Notes under the pieces: model-generated | Seen by the model: the letters and a program-made list of their open reading frames with translations, nothing else | Databases searched by the model: none | Told to the model about the DNA's origin: nothing | Program-made: the position numbers and the translations under genes | NCBI RefSeq assembly: GCF_001053185.1 | Contig: NZ_CSTD01000006.1 | Coordinates: 186,001-250,000 of the forward strand | Direction: 5' to 3' | Length of the DNA: 64,000 nucleotides | From: Mycobacterium bohemicum DSM 44277 | GTDB taxonomy: Bacteria > Actinomycetota > Actinomycetes > Mycobacteriales > Mycobacteriaceae | Shown: positions 24,042 through 32,186 of the stretch, piece after piece | Layout: each line of letters begins with the position of its first letter | Position numbering within the stretch: position 1 is the first letter of the stretch

Positions 24042-25369
24042 TGAGCACGATCGCTGACTCCAAACACGACGGAGACGCCGGCCAGACGGTCCTGGTCGCC
24101 GGAGGCCAGGACTGGGACCAGATCGTCGACGCGGCCCGCAAGGTCGACCCCGGCGAACGGATCGTCGTCAACATGGGCCCCCAGCACCCGTCGACGCACG
24201 GCGTGTTGCGGCTGATCCTCGAGATCGAGGGCGAGACCGTCACCGAGGTCCGCTGCGGAATCGGCTACCTGCACACCGGGATCGAGAAGAACCTCGAATA
24301 CCGCTACTGGACCCAGGGCGTCACCTTCGTGACCCGAATGGATTACCTGTCACCGTTTTTCAACGAGACCGCGTACTGCCTGGGCGTGGAGAAACTGCTC
24401 GGCATCACCGAGCAGATCCCGGACCGGGTCAACGTCATCCGGGTGATGATGATGGAGCTCAACCGGATCTCCTCGCACCTGGTCGCGCTGGCCACCGGCG
24501 GCATGGAACTGGGCGCCATGACCCCGATGTTCGTCGGGTTCCGCGGCCGCGAGATCGTCCTGACGCTGTTCGAGAAGATCTCCGGGTTGAGGATGAACAG
24601 CGCCTACATCCGGCCGGGGGGCGTGGCCCAGGACCTGCCGCCGGGTGCGGAGTCCGACATCGCCGAAGCCCTCAAGCCGCTGCGCCAGGTGCTGCGCGAA
24701 ATGGGCGAGCTGCTCAACGAGAACGCCATCTGGAAGGCCCGCACCTGCGACGTGGGCTACCTCGACCTGACCGGCTGCATGGCGCTGGGCATCACCGGGC
24801 CGATCCTGCGCGCCACCGGCCTGCCCCACGACCTGCGCAAGAGCGAACCCTACTGCGGATACGAGAACTACGAATTCGACGTGATCACCGCCGACACGTG
24901 TGATGCTTACGGGCGCTACATGATTCGCGTCAACGAGATGTGGGAGTCGGTCAAGATCGTCGAACAGTGTCTGGACAAGTTGAAGCCGGGCCCGATCATG
25001 GTCGAGGACCGCAAGATCGCCTGGCCGGCCGACCTGAAGGTGGGCCCCGACGGCATGGGCAACTCGGAAGAGCACATCGCCAAGATCATGGGCAGCTCGA
25101 TGGAGGCGCTGATCCACCACTTCAAGCTCGTCACCGAGGGCATCCGGGTTCCGGCGGGACAGGTGTACACCGCGGTGGAATCGCCGCGCGGGGAACTGGG
25201 CGTGCACATGGTCAGCGACGGCGGCACCCGCCCCTACCGGGTGCACTACCGGGACCCCTCCTTCACCAACCTGCAGTCGGTCGCCGCGATGTGCGAGGGC
25301 GGGATGGTCGCCGACCTGATCACCGCGGTCGCCAGCATCGACCCGGTCATGGGCGGGGTGGACCGATGA
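24041..25369 (+). CDS. nuoD: NADH-quinone oxidoreductase subunit D
   Basis: This 49-kDa subunit forms the quinone-binding cavity with NuoB. It has 442 residues. Motifs include NMGPQHPSTHGVLRL near 45 (quinone-site His), GYLHTGIEKNLEYRYW, ELNRISSHLVALA, and the C-terminal DPSFTNLQSVAAMCEGGMVAD with DPVMGGVDR at the end, as in NiFe-hydrogenase-related large subunits. All key residues appear intact. Confidence 0.97.
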   Translation: MSTIADSKHDGDAGQTVLVAGGQDWDQIVDAARKVDPGERIVVNMGPQHPSTHGVLRLILEIEGETVTEVRCGIGYLHTGIEKNLEYRYWTQGVTFVTRMDYLSPFFNETAYCLGVEKLLGITEQIPDRVNVIRVMMMELNRISSHLVALATGGMELGAMTPMFVGFRGREIVLTLFEKISGLRMNSAYIRPGGVAQDLPPGAESDIAEALKPLRQVLREMGELLNENAIWKARTCDVGYLDLTGCMALGITGPILRATGLPHDLRKSEPYCGYENYEFDVITADTCDAYGRYMIRVNEMWESVKIVEQCLDKLKPGPIMVEDRKIAWPADLKVGPDGMGNSEEHIAKIMGSSMEALIHHFKLVTEGIRVPAGQVYTAVESPRGELGVHMVSDGGTRPYRVHYRDPSFTNLQSVAAMCEGGMVADLITAVASIDPVMGGVDR

Positions 25370-26190
25370 CCGAATTGCCCGACTCCTCCCCGCCCGCTAC
25401 GCGGCCGGATCGTCGTCAGGCGGAGACGGGACCGCAGGGCCAGCCGGTGTTCCTCCGGCTGGGGCCGCCGCCCGAGGAGCCCAACGCGTTCGTCGTCGAG
25501 GGCGCGCCGAAGACGTACCCACCGGAGGTGCGGGCGCGCCTGGAGGTGGACGCCAAGGAGATCATGGGCCGCTACCCCAGCAAGCGTTCGGCGCTGTTGC
25601 CGTTGCTGCACCTGGTGCAGGCCGAGGACTCCTACCTGACACCGGCGGGGCTCGAATTCTGCAGCGAGCAGGTCGGTTTGACCGGTGCCGAGGTGTCGGC
25701 GGTGGCCAGTTTCTACACCATGTACCGCCGCGGCCCGACCGGCGACTACCTGGTCGGGGTGTGCACGAACACGCTGTGCGCCATCATGGGCGGCGACGCG
25801 ATCTTCGAGGACCTCAAGGAACACCTCGGGATCGGCAACGACGAGACGACCGAGGACGGCTCGGTCACGTTGCAGCACATCGAATGCAACGCCGCCTGCG
25901 ACTTCGCGCCCGTGGTGATGGTCAACTGGGAGTTCTACGACAACCAGACGTGCGAGTCCGCGCGCGAGCTCGTCGACTCCCTGCGGGCCGGAAAGCCCAA
26001 GCCGCCCACCCGCGGTGCCCCGCTGTGCGCCTTCCGGGAGACGTCGCGGATCCTGGCCGGGCTGCCCGACGAGCGCGCCGACCAGGGGCAGGGCGGCGCC
26101 GGCGAGGCCACCCTGGCCGGGCTGAAGGTGGCCAGGGAGCACGGCATGGAGGCGCCGCAAGCGCCCGCGTCGCCGGAGGCCTCGTCATGA
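25366..26190 (+). CDS. nuoE: NADH-quinone oxidoreductase subunit E
   Basis: This 24-kDa-type subunit of the NADH dehydrogenase module holds the [2Fe-2S] cluster N1a. It has 274 residues. Ligands are Cys133 and Cys138 (GVCTNTLCAI) and Cys174 and Cys178 (IECNAACDFAP). The N-terminal 45 residues and the C-terminal tail of about 50 (rich in Gly, Ala and Glu) are longer than in E. coli NuoE, as in other mycobacteria. The ATG overlaps the nuoD stop. Confidence 0.96.
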   Translation: MTELPDSSPPATRPDRRQAETGPQGQPVFLRLGPPPEEPNAFVVEGAPKTYPPEVRARLEVDAKEIMGRYPSKRSALLPLLHLVQAEDSYLTPAGLEFCSEQVGLTGAEVSAVASFYTMYRRGPTGDYLVGVCTNTLCAIMGGDAIFEDLKEHLGIGNDETTEDGSVTLQHIECNAACDFAPVVMVNWEFYDNQTCESARELVDSLRAGKPKPPTRGAPLCAFRETSRILAGLPDERADQGQGGAGEATLAGLKVAREHGMEAPQAPASPEASS

Positions 26191-27518
26191 CCACGTCGGA
26201 GGCAACGCCGCTGACCCCGGTGATCAGCCGGTACTGGGACGACCCCGAGTCGTGGACCCTGGACACCTATCGACGGCACGACGGCTACCAGGCGATGACC
26301 AAGGCCCTGGCCATGGACCCCGACGCGGTCATCGGCATGGTCAAGGACTCCGGGCTGCGCGGACGCGGTGGCGCCGGCTTCTCGACCGGGACCAAGTGGT
26401 CGTTCATCCCGCAGGGCGACACCGGCCCGGCGGCCAAGCCGCACTACCTGGTGGTCAACGCCGACGAGTCGGAACCCGGCACCTGCAAGGACATTCCGCT
26501 GATGCTGGCGACGCCGCACGTGCTCGTCGAGGGCGTCATCATCGCCGCCTACGCGATCCGGGCCAGCCACGCGTTCATCTACGTGCGCGGTGAGGTGGTC
26601 CCGGTGTTGCGCCGCCTGCAGAACGCGGTGGCCGAGGCCTACGCCGCGGGCTACCTCGGCCGCGACATCAACGGTTCCGGCTTCGACCTGGAACTGGTGG
26701 TGCACGCCGGCGCCGGCGCCTACATCTGCGGCGAGGAGACGGCGCTGCTGGATTCGCTCGAAGGCCGCCGCGGCCAGCCGCGGCTGCGGCCGCCCTTCCC
26801 CGCGGTGGCCGGCCTCTACGGCTGCCCCACGGTGATCAACAACGTCGAAACCATCGCCAGCGTGCCCTCGATCGTGCTCAACGGCGTCGACTGGTTCCGG
26901 TCCATGGGCACCGAGAAATCGCCCGGCTTCACGCTGTACTCGCTGTCGGGTCACGTCGAACGCCCCGGCCAGTACGAGGCCCCGCTCGGAATCACGTTGC
27001 GGGAGTTGCTCGCCTACGCCGGCGGGGTGCGGGCCGGTCACCGGCTCAAGTTCTGGACACCCGGCGGGTCGTCCACCCCGCTGCTGACCGACGAGCACCT
27101 CGACGTTCCGCTCGACTACGAGGGCGTGGGCGCCGCCGGCTCGATGCTCGGCACCAAGGCGCTGGAGATCTTCGACGAGACCACCTGCGTGGTGCGGGCG
27201 GTGCGGCGATGGACGTACTTCTACAAGCACGAGTCGTGCGGCAAGTGCACCCCCTGCCGGGAGGGCACGTTCTGGCTCGACCAGATCTACGAACGGCTGG
27301 AGACCGGCAGGGGCACCGGCGAGGACATCGACAAGCTGCTGGACATCTCCGACACCATCCTCGGAAAGTCCTTCTGCGCGTTGGGCGATGGCGCCGCCAG
27401 CCCCGTGATGTCGTCGATCCAGTACTTCCGCGACGAATACGTCGCGCACGTCGAGGGCGGTGGATGCCCGTTCGACCCCCGGGACTCCATGCTGACGCCG
27501 AACGGAAAGGGCTCATGA
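26187..27518 (+). CDS. nuoF: NADH-quinone oxidoreductase subunit F
   Basis: This 51-kDa NADH- and FMN-binding subunit, 443 residues, is the entry point of electrons. The nucleotide-binding loop is GLRGRGGAGFSTGTKW near 53, followed by YLVVNADESEPGTCKD. The FMN-region motif is HAGAGAYICGEETALLDSLE near 173. The [4Fe-4S] N3 ligands are in ESCGKCTPCREGT and SFCALGDGA. It overlaps nuoE and nuoG by four bases each. Confidence 0.97.
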   Translation: MTTSEATPLTPVISRYWDDPESWTLDTYRRHDGYQAMTKALAMDPDAVIGMVKDSGLRGRGGAGFSTGTKWSFIPQGDTGPAAKPHYLVVNADESEPGTCKDIPLMLATPHVLVEGVIIAAYAIRASHAFIYVRGEVVPVLRRLQNAVAEAYAAGYLGRDINGSGFDLELVVHAGAGAYICGEETALLDSLEGRRGQPRLRPPFPAVAGLYGCPTVINNVETIASVPSIVLNGVDWFRSMGTEKSPGFTLYSLSGHVERPGQYEAPLGITLRELLAYAGGVRAGHRLKFWTPGGSSTPLLTDEHLDVPLDYEGVGAAGSMLGTKALEIFDETTCVVRAVRRWTYFYKHESCGKCTPCREGTFWLDQIYERLETGRGTGEDIDKLLDISDTILGKSFCALGDGAASPVMSSIQYFRDEYVAHVEGGGCPFDPRDSMLTPNGKGS

Positions 27519-29207
27519 CTCAGGCCGCCAAGACCGACACCGGCGACGAGGTACGTCCACCGGAGATGGTGACCCTGACCATCGACGGCAACGAAATCAG
27601 CGTGCCCAAGGGCACATTGGTGATTCGCGCCGCCGAATTGATGGGCATTCAGATCCCGCGGTTCTGCGACCACCCCCTGCTGGAGCCGGTGGGCGCGTGC
27701 CGGCAGTGCCTGGTCGAGGTCGAGGGCCAGCGCAAGCCGATGGCGTCGTGCACCATCGCGTGCACCGACGACATGGTGGTGCGCACGCAGGTGACCAGCG
27801 AGGCCGCGGACAAGGCCCAGCACGGTGTGATGGAACTGCTGCTGATCAACCATCCGCTGGACTGCCCGATGTGCGACAAGGGCGGCGAGTGCCCGCTGCA
27901 GAACCAGGCAATGTCCAACGGCCGCGCCGATTCCCGTTTCACCGACGTCAAGCGCACGTTCGCCAAGCCGATCAACATCTCCTCGCAGGTCCTGCTCGAC
28001 CGCGAGCGCTGCATCCTGTGCGCGCGGTGCACCCGGTTCTCCGAGCAGATCGCCGGGGACCCGTTCATCGACATGCAGGAGCGCGGCGCGCTGCAGCAGG
28101 TCGGCATCTACGCCAACGAGCCGTTCGAGTCCTACTTTTCGGGCAACACGGTGCAGATCTGCCCGGTGGGCGCGCTGACCGGGACGGCCTACCGATTCCG
28201 GGCCCGCCCGTTCGACCTGGTGTCCAGCCCCAGCGTGTGCGAGCACTGCGCGTCGGGATGCGCCCAGCGCACCGATCACCGTCGCGGCAAGGTGTTGCGC
28301 CGGCTGGCCGGGGACGACCCCGAGGTCAACGAGGAGTGGAACTGCGACAAGGGCCGGTGGGCGTTCACCTACACCACCCAGCCGGACGTGATCACCACCC
28401 CGCTGATCCGCGACGCCGACGGCGCGCTGCAGCCGGCGTCGTGGTCGCACGCGATGGCGACGGCGGCCCGCGGCCTCGCGCAGGCCCGCGGGCGCACCGG
28501 CGTGCTGACCGGCGGGCGGGTCACCTGGGAGGACGCCTACGCCTATAGCAAGTTCGCGCGAATCGTCTTGGAAACCAACGACATTGACTTCCGCGCGCGC
28601 CCGCACTCCGCCGAGGAGGCCGACTTCCTGGCCGCCCGGGTCGCCGGCCGGCGCACCGCCAGCTACGCCGACCTGGAATCCGCCCCCGTCGTGGTGCTCG
28701 CCGGCTTCGAGCCCGAGGACGAGTCGCCCATCGTGTTCCTGCGGTTGCGCAAGGCCGCGCGCAAACGCGGGCTCCGGGTGTACGCGGTCGCCCCGTTCGC
28801 GACCCGCGCCCTGACGAAGATGTCCGGCCACCTGATCAAGACGGAGCCCGGCGCCGAAGCCGCGGCCCTCGACGGGCTGGCCGACGGCGCGGGCCCGGGT
28901 CCCCTCAAGGACCTGCTGGGCCAGCCCGGCGCCGTGATCATGGTCGGGGAACGACGGTGAGCCGCACCTGGCGGGCACCGCGCACAAGCCGGTGGTGCGG
29001 CTGTCGGCCGACACCGCGGCCGAGATCGGCGCCGGCGACGGCGACGCGGTCACCGTCAGCACGGATCGCGGGTCGATCACCCTGCCGTTGTGCGTCACCG
29101 ACATGCCCGACCGGGTCGCGTGGCTGCCGCTGAACTCGCCCGGCTCGGCGGTGCACCGGCAGCTCGGGGTCACCGTCGGCAGCGTCGTGCGGATCGGAGT
29201 GAACTGA
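27515..29207 (+). pseudogene. nuoG: NADH-quinone oxidoreductase subunit G, internal deletion plus frameshift
   Basis: The first 481 codons are normal. They include the [2Fe-2S] region (CDHPLLEPVGACRQC), HPLDCPMCDKGGECPLQ, CILCARCTRFS, CEHCASGCAQ, and the start of the molybdopterin-oxidoreductase-like domain. After VGERR a TGA occurs at 28958. In a different frame from about 28953 the sequence resumes as DGEPHLAGTAHKPVVRLSAD and runs to the natural C-terminus (71 residues from GTG 28992), the C-terminal dinucleotide-binding domain. M. tuberculosis NuoG is about 806 residues and only about 563 remain, so roughly 240 codons are missing and the frame is broken. All N-terminal clusters survive in the truncated product. 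Whether complex I still assembles is unknown. An assembly deletion is the alternative. Confidence 0.88.
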
Positions 29208-29208
29208 G

Positions 29209-29297
29209 ATGTTGACCGCCGTCGACGATGCAGTGGGGGCACCACCCGCTTGCGGGGGATGGAGCGATGAGGAGGAGCGGCGAAAATGTTGACCGCC
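29209..29297 (+). repeat. MIRU-like element with duplicated nuoH start at the nuoG/nuoH junction
   Basis: ATGTTGACCGCC occurs at 29209-29220 and again at 29286-29297, where it is the true nuoH start. Between them is GTCGACGATGCAG, then a GC-rich insert (GGGGGCACCACCCGCTTGCG), then GGAGCGATGAGGAGGAGCGG, the MIRU core also seen at 15405. The 12-base direct repeats look like a target duplication. The element encodes a 27-codon frame ending in TGA inside the nuoH start (ATGTTGA), so it could maintain translational coupling. Confidence 0.7.
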
Positions 29298-30533
29298 TTC
29301 GGACACGACCCCTGGTGGCTGGTGCTGGGCAAGGCGCTGGCCGTGTTCGTGTTCCTCATGCTGAACGTGCTGGTGGCGATCCTGCTCGAGCGCAAGATCC
29401 TGGGCTGGATGCAGCTGCGGCCCGGCCCTAACCGGACGGGCCCGTGGGGCACCCTGCAGAGCCTGGCCGACGGGATCAAGCTGGCGCTCAAGGAGAGCAT
29501 CACCCCCAAGGGCGTCGACTGGTTCGTTTACTTTGCGGCGCCGTGCATTTCGGTGATCCCGGCGTTCACGGCCTTCGCGTTCATCCCGTTCGGCCCGGTG
29601 GTCTCGGTGTTCGGCCACCGGACCCCGTTGCAGCTGACCGACCTGCCGGTGGCCGTGCTGTTCATCTTGGGGCTCTCCGCGATCGGGGTGTACGGGATCG
29701 TGCTGGGCGGCTGGGCGTCCGGGTCCACCTACCCGCTGCTGGGCGGGGTGCGCTCCACCGCGCAGGTGATCTCCTATGAGGTCGCGATGGGGCTGTCGTT
29801 CGCGGCGGTGTTCCTCTACGCCGGCTCCATGTCGACGTCGGTGATCGTCAACTCCCAGAACCGGGTCTGGTACGGGTTCCTGTTGCTGCCGTCGTTCATC
29901 ATCTACCTGATCTCGATGGTCGGCGAAACCAACCGCGCGCCTTTCGATCTGCCCGAGGCCGAGGGCGAGCTGGTCGCCGGTTTCCACACCGAGTACTCGT
30001 CGCTGAAGTTCGCGATGTTCATGCTCGCCGAGTACGTCAACATGATGACGGTGTCGTCCCTGGCGACGGCCCTGTTCTTCGGCGGCTGGCATGCGCCGTG
30101 GCCGCTGAACATGTGGGCGGGCGCCAACACCGGCTGGTGGCCGGTGCTCTGGTTCACCGCGAAGATGTGGACCTTCCTGTTCATCTACTTCTGGCTGCGC
30201 GCCAGCCTGCCCCGGCTGCGCTACGACCAGTTCATGGCGCTGGGCTGGAAACTGCTGATCCCGGCCTCGCTGGTGTGGGTGCTGATCGCGGCGGTCATCC
30301 GCACGATGCGCAACCAGGGCTACGCGCACTGGACCCCGTTGCTGGTGGTGTGCAGCCTCGTCTTCGCCGTCGTGCTGGTGCTGCTGTTGCGAAAGCCGTT
30401 CACCGCGCCCAGCATTCGCGCGATGGAACGCCAGCTCCGCCGTCAGCAAGGGTCGGGTCCCGTCGGCGCCGAGACCGCCTTCCCGACACCGCCGCTGCCC
30501 ACGCGGGCGAGCAAGGAGAAAGCACGTGCCTAA
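29286..30533 (+). CDS. nuoH: NADH-quinone oxidoreductase subunit H
   Basis: This membrane subunit links the quinone chamber to the proton channels. It has 415 residues and about eight transmembrane helices. Motifs include ERKILGWMQLRPGPNRTGPWG near 35-55 and ISMVGETNRAPFDLPEAEGE near 212-231 (the acidic quinone-chamber loop), and HTEYSSLKFAMFMLAEY. The C-terminal 40 residues form a charged tail. The ribosome site GAGGAGGAGCGGCGAAA before the ATG belongs to the inserted MIRU-like element. Confidence 0.96.
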   Translation: MLTAFGHDPWWLVLGKALAVFVFLMLNVLVAILLERKILGWMQLRPGPNRTGPWGTLQSLADGIKLALKESITPKGVDWFVYFAAPCISVIPAFTAFAFIPFGPVVSVFGHRTPLQLTDLPVAVLFILGLSAIGVYGIVLGGWASGSTYPLLGGVRSTAQVISYEVAMGLSFAAVFLYAGSMSTSVIVNSQNRVWYGFLLLPSFIIYLISMVGETNRAPFDLPEAEGELVAGFHTEYSSLKFAMFMLAEYVNMMTVSSLATALFFGGWHAPWPLNMWAGANTGWWPVLWFTAKMWTFLFIYFWLRASLPRLRYDQFMALGWKLLIPASLVWVLIAAVIRTMRNQGYAHWTPLLVVCSLVFAVVLVLLLRKPFTAPSIRAMERQLRRQQGSGPVGAETAFPTPPLPTRASKEKARA

Positions 30534-31071
30534 GTTTCTTGACGCCGTCGCCGGATTCGGCGTGACGTTCGGGTCGATCTTCAAGAGGAACGTCACCGAG
30601 GAATATCCGGAGAAGCCGGGACCGGTCGCGCCCCGCTATCACGGCCGCCACCAACTCAATCGGTACCCCGACGGCCTGGAGAAGTGCATCGGCTGCGAGT
30701 TGTGCGCCTGGGCCTGCCCGGCCGACGCCATCTACGTCGAGGGCGCCGACAACACCGAAGAGCAGCGGTTCTCCCCGGGCGAGCGTTACGGCCGGGTGTA
30801 CCAGATCAATTACCTGCGCTGCATCGGCTGCGGGCTGTGCATCGAGGCGTGCCCCACCCGCGCGCTGACGATGACCAACGACTACGAGCTGGCCGACGAC
30901 AACCGCGCCGACCTGATCTACGAGAAGGACCGGCTGCTGGCGCCGCTGCTGCCCGAGATGACCGCTCCCCCGCACCCCCGGGCCCCGGGCGCGACCGACA
31001 AGGACTACTACCTGGGCAACGTGACCGCGGAGGGCCTGCGCGAGCCCCAGGACGTCGGGGAATCCCGGTGA
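30526..31071 (+). CDS. nuoI: NADH-quinone oxidoreductase subunit I
   Basis: This 181-residue subunit carries two [4Fe-4S] clusters (N6a/N6b) bridging the peripheral arm to NuoB. The two ferredoxin motifs are CIGCELCAWACP (near 54-65) and CIGCGLCIEACP (near 99-110). The C-terminus has the typical PHPRAPGATDKDYYLG. The GTG start overlaps the nuoH end by eight bases. Confidence 0.97.
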   Translation: MPKFLDAVAGFGVTFGSIFKRNVTEEYPEKPGPVAPRYHGRHQLNRYPDGLEKCIGCELCAWACPADAIYVEGADNTEEQRFSPGERYGRVYQINYLRCIGCGLCIEACPTRALTMTNDYELADDNRADLIYEKDRLLAPLLPEMTAPPHPRAPGATDKDYYLGNVTAEGLREPQDVGESR

Positions 31072-31880
31072 CCGCGGTGCTGGCCTCGAACCTGGCCTCG
31101 AATCTGGCCTCAAACCTGGCCGCCGACACGCTCGTTCGCACCTCGACGGGCGAGGCGGTGACGTTCTGGATCCTGGGCGTGCTCGCGGTCGCCGGCGCCC
31201 TCGGGGTCGTGCTGGCGGTCAACGCCGTGTACTCGGCGATGTTCCTGGCGATGACGATGATCATCCTCGCGGTCTTCTACATGGTCCAGGACGCGCTGTT
31301 CCTCGGTGTCGTGCAGGTCGTGGTCTACACCGGCGCGGTGATGATGCTGTTCCTGTTCGTGCTGATGCTGATCGGCGTGGATTCCGCGGAATCGCTGAAG
31401 GAGACGCTGCACGGGCAGCGCGTCGCGGCGGTGGTGGTCGGTCTCGGGTTCGGCATCCTGCTGCTGGCCGCCATCGGCAACGTGGCGACCGGCGGGTTCG
31501 CCGGGCTGACCGCCGCCAACTCAGGCGGCAACGTCGAAGGCCTTGCCGCGCTGATCTTCTCGCGCTACCTGTGGGCGTTCGAGCTCACCAGCGCCCTGCT
31601 GATCACCGCGGCGATCGGGGCGATGGTGCTGGCGCACCGCGAGCGTTTCGAGCGCCGCAAGACGCAGCGGGAGCTGTCGGAGGAACGCTTCCGGGCCGGC
31701 GGCCACGCCACCCCCATGCCGAGCCCGGGTGTCTACGCCCGGCACAACGCGGTCGACGTGGCCGCGCTGCTGCCCGACGGCTCGTACTCGGAGCTGTCGG
31801 TGTCGTCGATCCTGCACAGCCGCGGCGGGGACGGCAAGCCGACCCCCGTCCCGGAGAAGGTGAAGGGCGGCGCGTCGTGA
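31068..31880 (+). CDS. nuoJ: NADH-quinone oxidoreductase subunit J
   Basis: This 270-residue membrane subunit has five hydrophobic helices between about 27 and 185. The gate helix is VVQVVVYTGAVMMLFLFVLM. The N-terminus contains three copies of the tetrapeptide LASN encoded by a 12-base tandem repeat. The C-terminal 80 residues are hydrophilic, an extension beyond the E. coli length of about 184 that is typical of actinobacteria. The GTG start overlaps the nuoI stop. Confidence 0.95.
   Translation: MTAVLASNLASNLASNLAADTLVRTSTGEAVTFWILGVLAVAGALGVVLAVNAVYSAMFLAMTMIILAVFYMVQDALFLGVVQVVVYTGAVMMLFLFVLMLIGVDSAESLKETLHGQRVAAVVVGLGFGILLLAAIGNVATGGFAGLTAANSGGNVEGLAALIFSRYLWAFELTSALLITAAIGAMVLAHRERFERRKTQRELSEERFRAGGHATPMPSPGVYARHNAVDVAALLPDGSYSELSVSSILHSRGGDGKPTPVPEKVKGGAS
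31080..31121 (+). repeat. 12-bp tandem repeat (3.5 copies) in the nuoJ 5' coding region
   Basis: Units CTGGCCTCGAAC, CTGGCCTCGAAT and CTGGCCTCAAAC, then a partial CTGGCC, encode LASN-LASN-LASN-LA. The unit length is a multiple of three, so copy-number changes would stay in frame. It lies before the first transmembrane helix. Confidence 0.9.
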
Positions 31881-32176
31881 ACCCGGCCAATTACCTGTAC
31901 CTTTCGGCGCTGTTGTTCACCATCGGCGCCGCCGGGGTGCTGTTGCGCCGCAACGCCATCGTCATGTTCATGTGCGTCGAGCTGATGCTCAACGCCGTCA
32001 ACCTGGCGTTCGTCACGTTCGCGCGCATGCACGGCCACCTCGATGGACAGATGATCGCGTTCTTCACCATGGTGGTGGCCGCCTGCGAGGTCGTGATCGG
32101 CCTGGCCATCATCATGAGCATCTTCCGTGCCCGTAAATCGGCGTCGGTCGACGACGCGAACCTACTCAAAGGCTGA
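31877..32176 (+). CDS. nuoK: NADH-quinone oxidoreductase subunit K
   Basis: This 99-residue subunit has three transmembrane helices. Helix two contains the conserved proton-path Glu (MFMCVELMLNAVNLAFV), and helix three the second one (VVAACEVVIGLAIIM). The GTG start overlaps the nuoJ stop. There is an 11-base gap to nuoL. Confidence 0.97.
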   Translation: MNPANYLYLSALLFTIGAAGVLLRRNAIVMFMCVELMLNAVNLAFVTFARMHGHLDGQMIAFFTMVVAACEVVIGLAIIMSIFRARKSASVDDANLLKG

Positions 32177-32186
32177 GAACGCCAAG

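Noticed and set aside
27287..29509. A 740-codon open frame antisense to nuoF-nuoG-nuoH
   Set aside because: Typical high-GC shadow frame; no family motif, and it spans genes with clear protein identity on the forward strand.
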